From Alistipes sp. (GTDB lineage: Bacteria; Bacteroidota; Bacteroidia; Bacteroidales; Rikenellaceae), in the NCBI GenBank assembly GCA_031285345.1, contig JAITWI010000079.1, positions 1-42,968 of the forward strand: 42,968 nt of DNA, written 5' to 3'. A program made the translations under genes and the position numbers. This document shows positions 16,619 to 23,875 of this stretch, piece after piece (the first letter of the stretch is position 1; every line of letters starts with the position of its first letter). Under the pieces are notes generated by a model. It was not told the origin of the DNA. It did not search any database and saw nothing but the letters and a program-made list of their open reading frames with translations.

Positions 16619-17401
16619 CTACCGATACTCCTTGAACGAGGGTTTGATGGAGTCGTCTTTCAGTAGGCGGTCGTGGTATTTGAGGCTCAACGGATGGAAA
16701 ATGTCGCCCTGCATTCCCGTCCACGGAATCGGATAGCCCTCGTTTTTGCCCCACATATCGCCCGGATTGCGCCTCAATTCGTCGAGGTAGCCATCCATGC
16801 GGCGCGTCACCTCGCCATACCACTCGGCTGTCATGGGAGTGCGCGGACGAAAGATGAACGAACCGTTGCCCACAAGCAGCCGCCAGTGCTTTCTCATGTC
16901 CTGGCCGATCGCGCCTCCCACACGGGCGACGCCGCGTTTGCTCTCCTCGCCATAGCCCAGTCCCCACTTGTCGGAGCCGTTCAGACGGTCGAACGCCCCT
17001 TTCCAGGGGTGCGAATAGCGTTTCACATCGCCGTAACCGCCGCCGTGATGGTGCATGAAGTAGCAGCGGAGGTAGTCCGAACGGTGGTTGAGCGACAAAA
17101 ACTCATAACCGGGGTGGAGCGGATGGTCGGGCAGGATATAGTCGCCCAAATTGGCGGGAGTGATGAGCTTCACCTCCACGCCGAGATGCTCGCGCATCGT
17201 TTCGAGCGAGGCCACTCTGTTAGGGGTCAGGGGGTTATCGCCCGTCCAAAAGCAGTACACCATCTCCGCGGCCGGCCCAGGCGCAAAGGTGGTCTCGGCA
17301 TCCGCTGGCGCCACACGGTTTGTTTCGGCGGCCGGCGCACCGAGAAAAGTTCCGGCATAACGCTCGGGTGAAAATTTGTATTTACGGCAAAACAGTCCCA
17401 T
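16619..17401 (-). CDS. Capsular polysaccharide synthesis-type glycosyltransferase
   Basis: The 260-aa protein matches by motif the capsular polysaccharide synthesis / GT32-like group. It opens with MVYCFWTGDNPLTPNR after an N-terminal Ala/Pro-rich stretch. The hallmark segment is SLNHRSDYLRCYFMHHHGGGYGDVK, where relatives use a D-x-D-like motif to hold the nucleotide-sugar metal; here it reads YGDVK. Later motifs YPIPWTGMQGDIFHPL and the C-terminal YR fit the family. No signal peptide is seen, so it is probably cytoplasmic, making surface glycan. It follows msbA on the same strand, separated by a 111/93-bp repeat tract. No promoter was found in front of it, so read-through from msbA is likely. 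Confidence 0.75.
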   Translation of the reverse strand: MGLFCRKYKFSPERYAGTFLGAPAAETNRVAPADAETTFAPGPAAEMVYCFWTGDNPLTPNRVASLETMREHLGVEVKLITPANLGDYILPDHPLHPGYEFLSLNHRSDYLRCYFMHHHGGGYGDVKRYSHPWKGAFDRLNGSDKWGLGYGEESKRGVARVGGAIGQDMRKHWRLLVGNGSFIFRPRTPMTAEWYGEVTRRMDGYLDELRRNPGDMWGKNEGYPIPWTGMQGDIFHPLSLKYHDRLLKDDSIKPSFKEYR

Positions 17402-17428
17402 TCACGATATTTTATTGTTGTCGTTTCC

Positions 17429-17660
17429 GACGGTTTGCAACTCCACAAGGCGGGCGGCGGCAACGGCCGCGGCGGTCTCTGCGACCTCTGCGGAAGCACG
17501 GGCAGGCTATCGACTGCGGAATCACTTTTCAGCCACCCCGACGGTTTGCAACTCCACAAGGCGGGCGGCGGCAACGGCCGCGGCGGAAGCACGGGCAGGC
17601 AATCGACGGCGGAATCACTTCTCAGCCACCCCGACCGTTTGCAACTCCACAAGGCGGGCG
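17429..17660. repeat. Minisatellite from the 3' end of msbA
   Basis: Copies start at 17429, 17540 and 17633 (periods 111 and 93 bp, differing by one 18-bp block). Each contains TTTGCAACTCCACAAGGCGG. On the reverse strand the repeats re-encode the last residues of the ABC transporter, RLVELQTVGVAEK plus stop, so the extra copies are untranslated unless the first stop is read through. Confidence 0.88.
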
Positions 17661-19450
17661 TAGAGTCCCTTTCGGGCGATAAGTTGGTCGTGGGTGCCCT
17701 GTTCGACTATCCGCCCCGCCTCGACGACCACTATCCTGTCGGCGTTCTGCACCGTGCTCAGGCGGTGGGCGATCACAATCGACGTACGCCCCCGCAAAAG
17801 CGAGTCTAAAGCACTCTGCACAAGTTTTTCGCTCTCGGTATCCAAGGCCGAAGTCGCCTCGTCCAGAATAAGTATGTCGGGATTTTTCAGCACGGCGCGG
17901 GCGATCGAAAGCCGCTGGCGTTGGCCACCCGAAAGTTTCACCCCCCGGTCGCCGATGCCCGTGTCGTAGCCCGCCTCGGTCTCCATTATAAAGTCGTGGG
18001 CGTTGGCTATTTTGGCCGCACGGATAACGTCCTCGCGCGAGGCGTCGGGCGCCCCCAGGCGGATGTTGTTCTCGATGGTGTCGTTGAACAGCACCGTCTC
18101 CTGCGCCACCATCCCCAAATGCGCACGCACGCTCTCCATCGTGTAGTCGCGAACGTCGCGGCCGTCGATCAAAACAGCCCCCGCCTGCGGATCGTAGAAT
18201 CGCGGCACCAGATCGCTCAAAGTGGATTTCCCACCGCCCGAGGGTCCGACAAGCGCCACCGTCTCGCCTTTGCGAACGCCGAAACTCACGCCGCGAATTA
18301 TCTCGCGGTCTTCGTAGCGGAACTTCACGTCGCGAAACTCTATCCCCTCGCGAAACTCGCCCAAAGCCACCGCGCCCGGACGGTCGACCACACCGGCGGG
18401 AGTGTCCAACAGACCGAACACCCTCTCGCCCGCCGCGATGCCCTGGTTGATCACCCCGAACGCGTCGGCGAACAGCCTCACCGGGCGCGATATCTGAGAG
18501 AAGATGCCCAGGTAGCCTATGAATTCGGCGGGCCCCAACTCTCCGGCCGACACGAGCGTGTATCCGAAAACGAGCAGCACCGCGACGGCCGTGATCCCCA
18601 AAAATTCGCTGATGGGCGAGGCCAACTGCTGGCGGCGCGCCATCGAGCGCATTATGCGGGAGTAGAGGTCGTTCATGCCGCCGTATTTGTTCTTGGAGTA
18701 GCCCTCGGCGTTGTAGCTTTTGATGATTTTTATACCCGAGAGCGATTCGTCCAACTGGCTCACCATCTGCCCCAATTCGTCCTGCGCGGCCTTTGCCGGA
18801 CGGCGCAGTTTTTTCACTATGATGCCGATGGCAAAGGCCACAAGAGGCAGAAACACACCCGCGAACAGGGTTAGTTTCCACGATATGCCTATCATCACCA
18901 CCAAAAACGAGATTATGGTGAACGGCTCGCGAAAGATGACGTGCAGGGTGCTCGAAATGGTCGATTGCACCATCTGGACGTCGGCCGAGAATTTCGAGAT
19001 TATGTCGCCCTTCTTCTCGTTGGAGAAGTAGCCGACGTTGAGCGACATCACCTTGTCGTACATCTCGCTTCGCATCCGGCGCACCGAGTTGATGCGCAGC
19101 TTTTCCACCGTGTATTGCCCCAGGTAGCGGAACAGGTTGCTCACCATCGCGCTGACCATAAGCAGTGCGGCTATCACCATAAGCACCGATTTGGTGTCGG
19201 GCACCGTGCCGAAATAGCGGTAGATGATGTAGCTCAGCAGATCTTGCAGATATTGCGCCTCGAAGGCGAACTCCGGCATCCGGGTTACGAGTGCGGTGTC
19301 GGACAGGCCGAAAAGGATGTAGAGTATGGGGATGACCAGTGTGAAGTTCATCGCGTTGAACACGACGTATATCAACGTGAAGAAGAAGTACGGAATGGCG
19401 TATTTTTCGAGCGGTCGACCGAACCGCAGCAGTTTCCAGTAGGTATTCAT
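17615..19450 (-). CDS. ABC transporter, MsbA/LmrA-type exporter (fused permease-ATPase)
   Basis: The 611-aa half-transporter has about six membrane segments in residues 20-320 and an ATPase domain after about 365. Motifs are Walker A GPSGGGKST (about residue 402), signature LSGGQRQRLSIARA (about 505), Walker B ILILDEATSALD and the switch His in IVIAHRLST. MsbA-type exporters flip lipid A core or other lipids and drugs. The glycosyltransferase next to it suggests a glycan or lipid role (inference). The start is ATG 19450; an in-frame ATG at 19459 overlaps the -7 box. The box TATATTTG ends six bases before the ATG, so the mRNA may lack a leader. The 3' end is duplicated in the following repeat tract. 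Confidence 0.92.
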   Translation of the reverse strand: MNTYWKLLRFGRPLEKYAIPYFFFTLIYVVFNAMNFTLVIPILYILFGLSDTALVTRMPEFAFEAQYLQDLLSYIIYRYFGTVPDTKSVLMVIAALLMVSAMVSNLFRYLGQYTVEKLRINSVRRMRSEMYDKVMSLNVGYFSNEKKGDIISKFSADVQMVQSTISSTLHVIFREPFTIISFLVVMIGISWKLTLFAGVFLPLVAFAIGIIVKKLRRPAKAAQDELGQMVSQLDESLSGIKIIKSYNAEGYSKNKYGGMNDLYSRIMRSMARRQQLASPISEFLGITAVAVLLVFGYTLVSAGELGPAEFIGYLGIFSQISRPVRLFADAFGVINQGIAAGERVFGLLDTPAGVVDRPGAVALGEFREGIEFRDVKFRYEDREIIRGVSFGVRKGETVALVGPSGGGKSTLSDLVPRFYDPQAGAVLIDGRDVRDYTMESVRAHLGMVAQETVLFNDTIENNIRLGAPDASREDVIRAAKIANAHDFIMETEAGYDTGIGDRGVKLSGGQRQRLSIARAVLKNPDILILDEATSALDTESEKLVQSALDSLLRGRTSIVIAHRLSTVQNADRIVVVEAGRIVEQGTHDQLIARKGLYARLVELQTVGVAEK

Positions 19451-19456
19451 ATTGTG

Positions 19457-19464
19457 CAAATATA
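19457..19464 (-). promoter_or_regulatory. -7 box of msbA
   Basis: TATATTTG reads leftward (19464-19457), six bases from ATG 19450. Another same-direction box, TAACTTTG (19531-19524), lies 67 bp upstream. The repeat element ends four bases before the proximal box. The -33 region is weak. Confidence 0.5.
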
Positions 19465-19468
19465 ATGC

Positions 19469-19510
19469 AAGCCGAGCGCCATCGAGCCATCGCTCGGATG
19501 GCCGAGGCGC
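19469..19510 (+). repeat. Intergenic REP-like promoter element, copy 2
   Basis: AAGCCGAGCGC (19469-19479), an imperfect hairpin core (CCATCGAGC / GCTCGGATGG) and GCCGAGGCGC (19501-19510). Read toward msbA, it has the same order and the same 4-nt distance to the -7 box as copies 1 and 3. Confidence 0.75.
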
Positions 19511-19544
19511 GGCCTATATTCTGCAAAGTTACGAAAAAAGTAAC

Positions 19545-19552
19545 TACCTTTG
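19545..19552 (+). promoter_or_regulatory. -7 box of trpS
   Basis: TACCTTTG lies 19 bp before ATG 19572; the -33 region is weak. Confidence 0.5.
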
Positions 19553-19571
19553 CGCCTTAACTCATTAATTT

Positions 19572-20561
19572 ATGGACACGGTAGTAAGCGGCATACGCTC
19601 GACGGGGCAGTTGCACCTCGGGAACTATTTCGGGGCGCTGCGCAACTTTATAAAGATGCAGCACGACGCGCGGTGCTTCTTTTTCATTGCGGATTACCAT
19701 TCGCTGACGACGCATCCCGACCCGCGGATTCTGCACGACAACGTGCGCAACGTGCTGGCCGAGTATCTGGCGGCGGGGCTCGACCCTTCCGTCGCGACCA
19801 TCTACGTTCAGAGCGACGTGCCGCAGGTGGCCGAACTGTCGATGCTGCTGAGTATGCACGCCCCCGTCGGGGAGTTGGAGCGCACGGCCTCGTTCAAGGA
19901 CAAGATTCGCAAGCACGCCGACAACGTCAACGCGGGGCTGCTCACCTACCCCGTGCTGATGGCGGCCGATATTTTGCAACACAAGGCGGACAAAGTTCCC
20001 GTCGGCAAGGATCAGGAGCAGCACCTGGAGATGACTCGCGTCTACGCCCGCCGATTCAACTCGTTCTACGGAGTGGAGTACTTCTCCGAGCCGGCCGCCT
20101 ATAACTTCGGCACCGAACTTGTGAAGGTTCCGGGTCTGGACGGCAGCGGCAAGATGGGCAAGAGTGAGGGTAACGGCTTGTATCTTTCGGACAGCGACGC
20201 CGACATTCGCAAAAAGGTTATGCGGGCGGTTTCGGACTCCGGGCCCACCGCGCCGGGGGAACCCATGTCAGAGCCCGTTGCCAATTTGTTTACTTTGTTG
20301 AAGTTGGTCTCCGCGCCTTCGACCGTGGAACATTTTGCCGCCTCCTACAACGCCTGCGAGATTCGCTACGGCGACCTCAAAAAGCAGCTGGCCGAAGATA
20401 TCGTCGCCGTTGTCGCACCCATTCGCGAGCGCATCGAGGCGGTGAAGGCCGACGAAGCGTTTTTGCGCCGAGTGACCGCCGATGGTGCCGAAAAGGCGCG
20501 CGAAAGTTCGGCTAAAACCCTCGCCCAGGTGCGCGAGATTATGGGAATACGTCGTTTTTAA
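19572..20561 (+). CDS. trpS: Tryptophanyl-tRNA synthetase
   Basis: The enzyme charges tRNA-Trp. The 329-aa protein has the usual bacterial TrpRS length. It carries the class I signatures STGQLHLGNYFGAL (HIGH-like, residues about 10-23) and GKMGKSEGN (KMSKS-like, about 193). The motif LTYPVLMAADIL and VPVGKDQEQHLE are typical of TrpRS. It is transcribed divergently from msbA. The CLC gene starts 29 bp after it, so the two may share a transcript. Confidence 0.97.
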   Translation: MDTVVSGIRSTGQLHLGNYFGALRNFIKMQHDARCFFFIADYHSLTTHPDPRILHDNVRNVLAEYLAAGLDPSVATIYVQSDVPQVAELSMLLSMHAPVGELERTASFKDKIRKHADNVNAGLLTYPVLMAADILQHKADKVPVGKDQEQHLEMTRVYARRFNSFYGVEYFSEPAAYNFGTELVKVPGLDGSGKMGKSEGNGLYLSDSDADIRKKVMRAVSDSGPTAPGEPMSEPVANLFTLLKLVSAPSTVEHFAASYNACEIRYGDLKKQLAEDIVAVVAPIRERIEAVKADEAFLRRVTADGAEKARESSAKTLAQVREIMGIRRF

Positions 20562-20590
20562 GTTTTACCGCAAATGTCGCCCGCACTAAA

Positions 20591-22363
20591 ATGAAACGCC
20601 ACGAGATAATATACCGCCGATTTTTGCGCCTGACGCGCCGGCTGACCGACCGTCAGGTGATGATGGTGTTGGCCGTGGTGGTGGGTCTGTTGGCGGGATT
20701 GGGTACGTGGCTGTTCGAGCTCGCGCTCCACGCCGTGCGCACCGCGCTGACCGGCTGGATGGAGGCGGGGCAGGTGGGATGGCTCTATCTCGCCTATCCG
20801 GTTGTCGGCATCATCATCGTCTCGCTGTTCGTGCGTTACGTGGTCAAGGACGAGATTTCGGAGGGCGTCACGCGGGTGCTCTACGCGATGAGCAAAAAGA
20901 GTTCGCGCATAAAGCCCCACAACATGTGGACCTCGCTTGTGGGTGGCGCCACCACTATCGGCTTCGGGGGATCGGTGGGTCCCGAGGCTCCGAGAGTGCT
21001 GACCGGAGCGGCGATAGGCTCCAACGTGGGTCGATTCGCGCGACTCAACTACAAGCAGACCACGCTTCTGTTGGGCTGCGGCGCGGGTGCGGCGGTGGCG
21101 GCTATATTCAAGGCTCCGATCGCGGGTCTGGTGTTCGTGCTGGAGATACTGATGTTCGAAATGACCTCGGTGTCGATCGTGCCGCTGTTGTTAGCCACCA
21201 TTTCGGGGACGACACTGGCCTTCGCACTGCGCGGCTTCGACCCCATCATCGCGGTCAACGTACCCGAAACTTTTCGAATCGCAAATATTCCGATGTACGC
21301 GGTGTTGGGGTTGGCGTGCGGGCTTGTGGCCTACTACTTCACGTCGGTCAACTCGGCCGTCGCGCGCGGATTCCGCCGGTTGGACAAGATGTGGTACCGA
21401 TGGATCGCCGGAGGTGCGATATTGGGGATATTAGTGTTCGTCTTTCCTCCGCTCTACGGCGAGGGCTACGAGGCGTTCGGCGCGCTGATGCACGGACGGA
21501 TGGAGACGCTGTTCGAGAATTCGCTGTTCTATGAGTACCGCGCCGTGCCGTGGGTGGTGATACTGTTTTTGGTAGCGGCGCTGTTCCTCAAGGTGGTGGC
21601 CACGGCGACCACCAACGCGGCCGGAGGTGTGGGTGGAACGTTCGCTCCGTCACTATTCGTGGGGGCGTTCACCGGAGCGGCCATAGCGCTGATATGCAAC
21701 ACTTTTTTCGGGATGTCGCTGCCGCTGATCTCGTTCACTCTCGTCGGCATGGCGGGGGTGATGGCGGGGGTGATGAAGGCGCCGCTGACGTCGATATTTT
21801 TGATCGCCGAACTATCCAACGGCTACGGGCTGTTCATTCCGCTGATGATCACCACCGCCATTTCGTTCGTGATCGACTACTGGCTCGACCCCGACTCGAT
21901 ATACACCAAGCAGCTGCGGCAGCGAGGGGAACTGCTGACCCACAACAAGGACGAGTCGGTATTCGTGTTCCTCAACCTCGAAAAGCTGATGGAGACCGAC
22001 TTTCTGCCCATCGACCACGCGGCCACTCTGGGCGATGCGGTGAGGGTGATCTCACGGGCGCGACGCAACGTCTTTCCGGTGGTCGATCCCGACGGTACGC
22101 TGGCTGGCATAGTGCAGTTGGACGACGTGAGGGTCGATATGTTCGAACCCGAAAAATACTGCACCCCCATCACGCACTATATGGTGCAGCCGCCGGAGCG
22201 CATCTTTCCTAACGAGCAGGTGGCGGAGGTGCTCAAGCGCTTCGACGAGACGGCCACGTGGACTCTGCCTGTGGTCGACCGCGACGGGCGTTATTTGGGC
22301 TTCCTGTCCAAGTCGCGCATCCTGACCGCCTACCGCGAGCAGTTGGTGGAGATTTCGCAGTAA
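20591..22363 (+). CDS. CLC-family chloride transporter/channel with C-terminal CBS pair
   Basis: The 590-aa protein has the CLC membrane domain (residues about 20-440) and two CBS domains (about 460-590). CLC signatures are GFGGSVGPEAPRVLTGAAIGS (about 120-140) and GGVGGTFAPSLFVG (about 344-357). In CLC exchangers the second motif is GREGP, whose Glu gates coupling; here the equivalent is GSVGP, with Val at the gate. The internal proton Glu also appears shifted or absent (FVLEILMFE). This suggests a passive channel or uncoupled behaviour (inference). The CBS domains may bind a nucleotide and regulate it. It is probably co-transcribed with trpS. Confidence 0.9.
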   Translation: MKRHEIIYRRFLRLTRRLTDRQVMMVLAVVVGLLAGLGTWLFELALHAVRTALTGWMEAGQVGWLYLAYPVVGIIIVSLFVRYVVKDEISEGVTRVLYAMSKKSSRIKPHNMWTSLVGGATTIGFGGSVGPEAPRVLTGAAIGSNVGRFARLNYKQTTLLLGCGAGAAVAAIFKAPIAGLVFVLEILMFEMTSVSIVPLLLATISGTTLAFALRGFDPIIAVNVPETFRIANIPMYAVLGLACGLVAYYFTSVNSAVARGFRRLDKMWYRWIAGGAILGILVFVFPPLYGEGYEAFGALMHGRMETLFENSLFYEYRAVPWVVILFLVAALFLKVVATATTNAAGGVGGTFAPSLFVGAFTGAAIALICNTFFGMSLPLISFTLVGMAGVMAGVMKAPLTSIFLIAELSNGYGLFIPLMITTAISFVIDYWLDPDSIYTKQLRQRGELLTHNKDESVFVFLNLEKLMETDFLPIDHAATLGDAVRVISRARRNVFPVVDPDGTLAGIVQLDDVRVDMFEPEKYCTPITHYMVQPPERIFPNEQVAEVLKRFDETATWTLPVVDRDGRYLGFLSKSRILTAYREQLVEISQ

Positions 22364-22394
22364 TTTAGAGGAAGTTGGGGAGTATGTATAATAA

Positions 22395-22428
22395 CGCGGG
22401 AGGACTCTTTCAAAAGAGTCCTCCCGCG
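22395..22428. terminator. Bidirectional hairpin terminator
   Basis: CGCGGGAGGACTCTTT (22395-22410) pairs perfectly with 22413-22428. The tip A/T pairs probably open as the loop. It lies between the converging CLC and aspartate kinase genes; TTTT follows on the + strand after CCTG. Confidence 0.8.
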
Positions 22429-22449
22429 CCTGTTTTCCGCTTGCCCGAT

Positions 22450-23805
22450 TTACACCGTCCGGGGTCGCACTATCCGGAGTATTCGTCGGGTGCGCTGGGC
22501 GAGGTATACCTCCGGGCCGCGGCCGTAGCGCTGGAGACACTCGGGGGTGTAGCCGCGAACGGTGAGCAGCTCCATATCCTCGTTGTAGCGCACGGCGAAT
22601 CCGCCCGCCTCCAACGCCCCTGCCAACTCGTCCAGATGACGCGTCCGGTCGATCGACACGCTCATGCTCACGGCGGAGGTCTGCACCAGATTTGCCTTGA
22701 TGCCGAACCGCTCGAAAACGGCGAAAATGTCGCCCATCTTCTCTTCGAGCACGAACGAGTAGTCGCGCGGACGGATGGTCATCAATACCTGCTCGCGCTT
22801 GAGTATCAAAATCGGCACCTCGACCGGCGCGGCGATCTTTTCGCGAATCACGCTGCCGACGGCGTGCTTGTCGCCGAACGGCCTCACGTAGAGCGGGATG
22901 TTTTTGTTTTGCAGCGGTTTGATGGTCTTGGGGTGGATTATCTGCGCGCCGCTGAACGCAAGTTCGATGGCGTCGAGATAGGTGAGTTCGGGAATGAAGG
23001 TGCTCTCCGGAAATATCTTCGGGTCGGCGTTCAACACCCCCGGCACATCCTTCCATATCGACACGCTCTCGGCGTCCAAAGCCGACGCGACCACCGCCGC
23101 CGAGTAGTCCGACCCTTCGCGGCCGAGGGTGGTGGTCTCTCCTGCCGGGCTCGCACCGATAAAACCCTGACCCACAAAAACATTCACGCCGCCCGCATCG
23201 CCAGCACCGCCTGTATCGCTTGCACTGCCCTCGCCGCGAAGAGCCTCCGACAGCACGATCGCCTTCAGCCGTATCTCCGTGGCCTCCATGTCGACCGAGG
23301 CGTATTTGAACCTGTCGTCGGTGGCGAAACACTCGCGCATATCGACCCAGCGGTTGGCCACGCCCGAGGCGTTCAGATACTCCGAGACGATGGTCGTCGA
23401 GAGCAGTTCGCCGTAGCTCACAATGCGGTCGTACCACCGCTCGAAATCGCTCCCCGCCGGCGTCGGGCTCGCCAAAACGGCGCGCGCCTCGTCGTACAGC
23501 GCAGTCACTGAAGCGGGCACGGAAACAGGCGCGGAAGAAGACACGGAAGCAGGCACGTCAGCCCCTCCGAACAACTCTTCGACTATGCCGTTGTGATAGG
23601 CCACGCTCACCTCGAAGGCGGCCAGAGCCTCCTCGCGCCGACCCGCCATAAAGTGATCGACCACGGTTTCCAAAGCGTTGGTGGTTTTGCCCATCGCCGA
23701 AACGATGACGAACAGACCGCCTCGCTCGTCCTCCACAATGTGGCGCAGGTTGCGCACTCCCTCCGCCGAACGCACCGACGCGCCACCGAACTTGTATACC
23801 TTCAT
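22450..23805 (-). CDS. Aspartate kinase (monofunctional)
   Basis: The enzyme phosphorylates aspartate as the first step to lysine, threonine and methionine. The 451-aa protein starts MKVYKFGGASV, the amino-acid kinase signature. It has VSAMGKTTNAL, ERWYDRIVSYGELLST, FVGQGFIGASPAGETTTLGREGSDYSAA and a C-terminal ACT region (VLMTIRPRDYSFVLEEKMGDIFAVFE and VSIDRT). There is no homoserine dehydrogenase fusion. Two low-complexity insertions, Ala/Ser/Val/Pro-rich near residue 85 and Gly/Ala/Ser-rich near 200, are not part of the family core. Feedback control by lysine or threonine through the ACT domains is likely but cannot be read from sequence. The oligopeptidase gene lies upstream on the same strand, beyond a hairpin. 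Confidence 0.93.
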   Translation of the reverse strand: MKVYKFGGASVRSAEGVRNLRHIVEDERGGLFVIVSAMGKTTNALETVVDHFMAGRREEALAAFEVSVAYHNGIVEELFGGADVPASVSSSAPVSVPASVTALYDEARAVLASPTPAGSDFERWYDRIVSYGELLSTTIVSEYLNASGVANRWVDMRECFATDDRFKYASVDMEATEIRLKAIVLSEALRGEGSASDTGGAGDAGGVNVFVGQGFIGASPAGETTTLGREGSDYSAAVVASALDAESVSIWKDVPGVLNADPKIFPESTFIPELTYLDAIELAFSGAQIIHPKTIKPLQNKNIPLYVRPFGDKHAVGSVIREKIAAPVEVPILILKREQVLMTIRPRDYSFVLEEKMGDIFAVFERFGIKANLVQTSAVSMSVSIDRTRHLDELAGALEAGGFAVRYNEDMELLTVRGYTPECLQRYGRGPEVYLAQRTRRILRIVRPRTV

Positions 23806-23825
23806 ATTACTGTTTTATAAAACCT

Positions 23826-23854
23826 GTTTGAGGCCACGAATTGTGACCTCAAAC
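23826..23854 (-). terminator. Hairpin after oligopeptidase gene
   Basis: GTTTGAGGCCAC (23826-23837) and GTGACCTCAAAC (23843-23854) pair with one mismatch and a 5-nt loop. In the leftward direction AGGTTTTA follows. It probably separates the oligopeptidase from aspartate kinase. Confidence 0.6.
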
Positions 23855-23875
23855 AAAATTTCCGCAATCCCGAAA

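Noticed and set aside
16619-17401. Glycosyltransferase as the end of an integrated element
   Set aside because: Its base composition is like that of its neighbours, and no recombinase or direct repeats flank it.
17227-17652. 141-codon frame through the msbA 3' repeats
   Set aside because: It joins the repeat tract to the glycosyltransferase region in the wrong frame and repeats WSCKPSGW-type junk, as expected of a shifted reading of the minisatellite.
17429-17660. CRISPR-like array
   Set aside because: Only three repeats of different lengths, whose spacing sequence is also repeated, and no cas gene.
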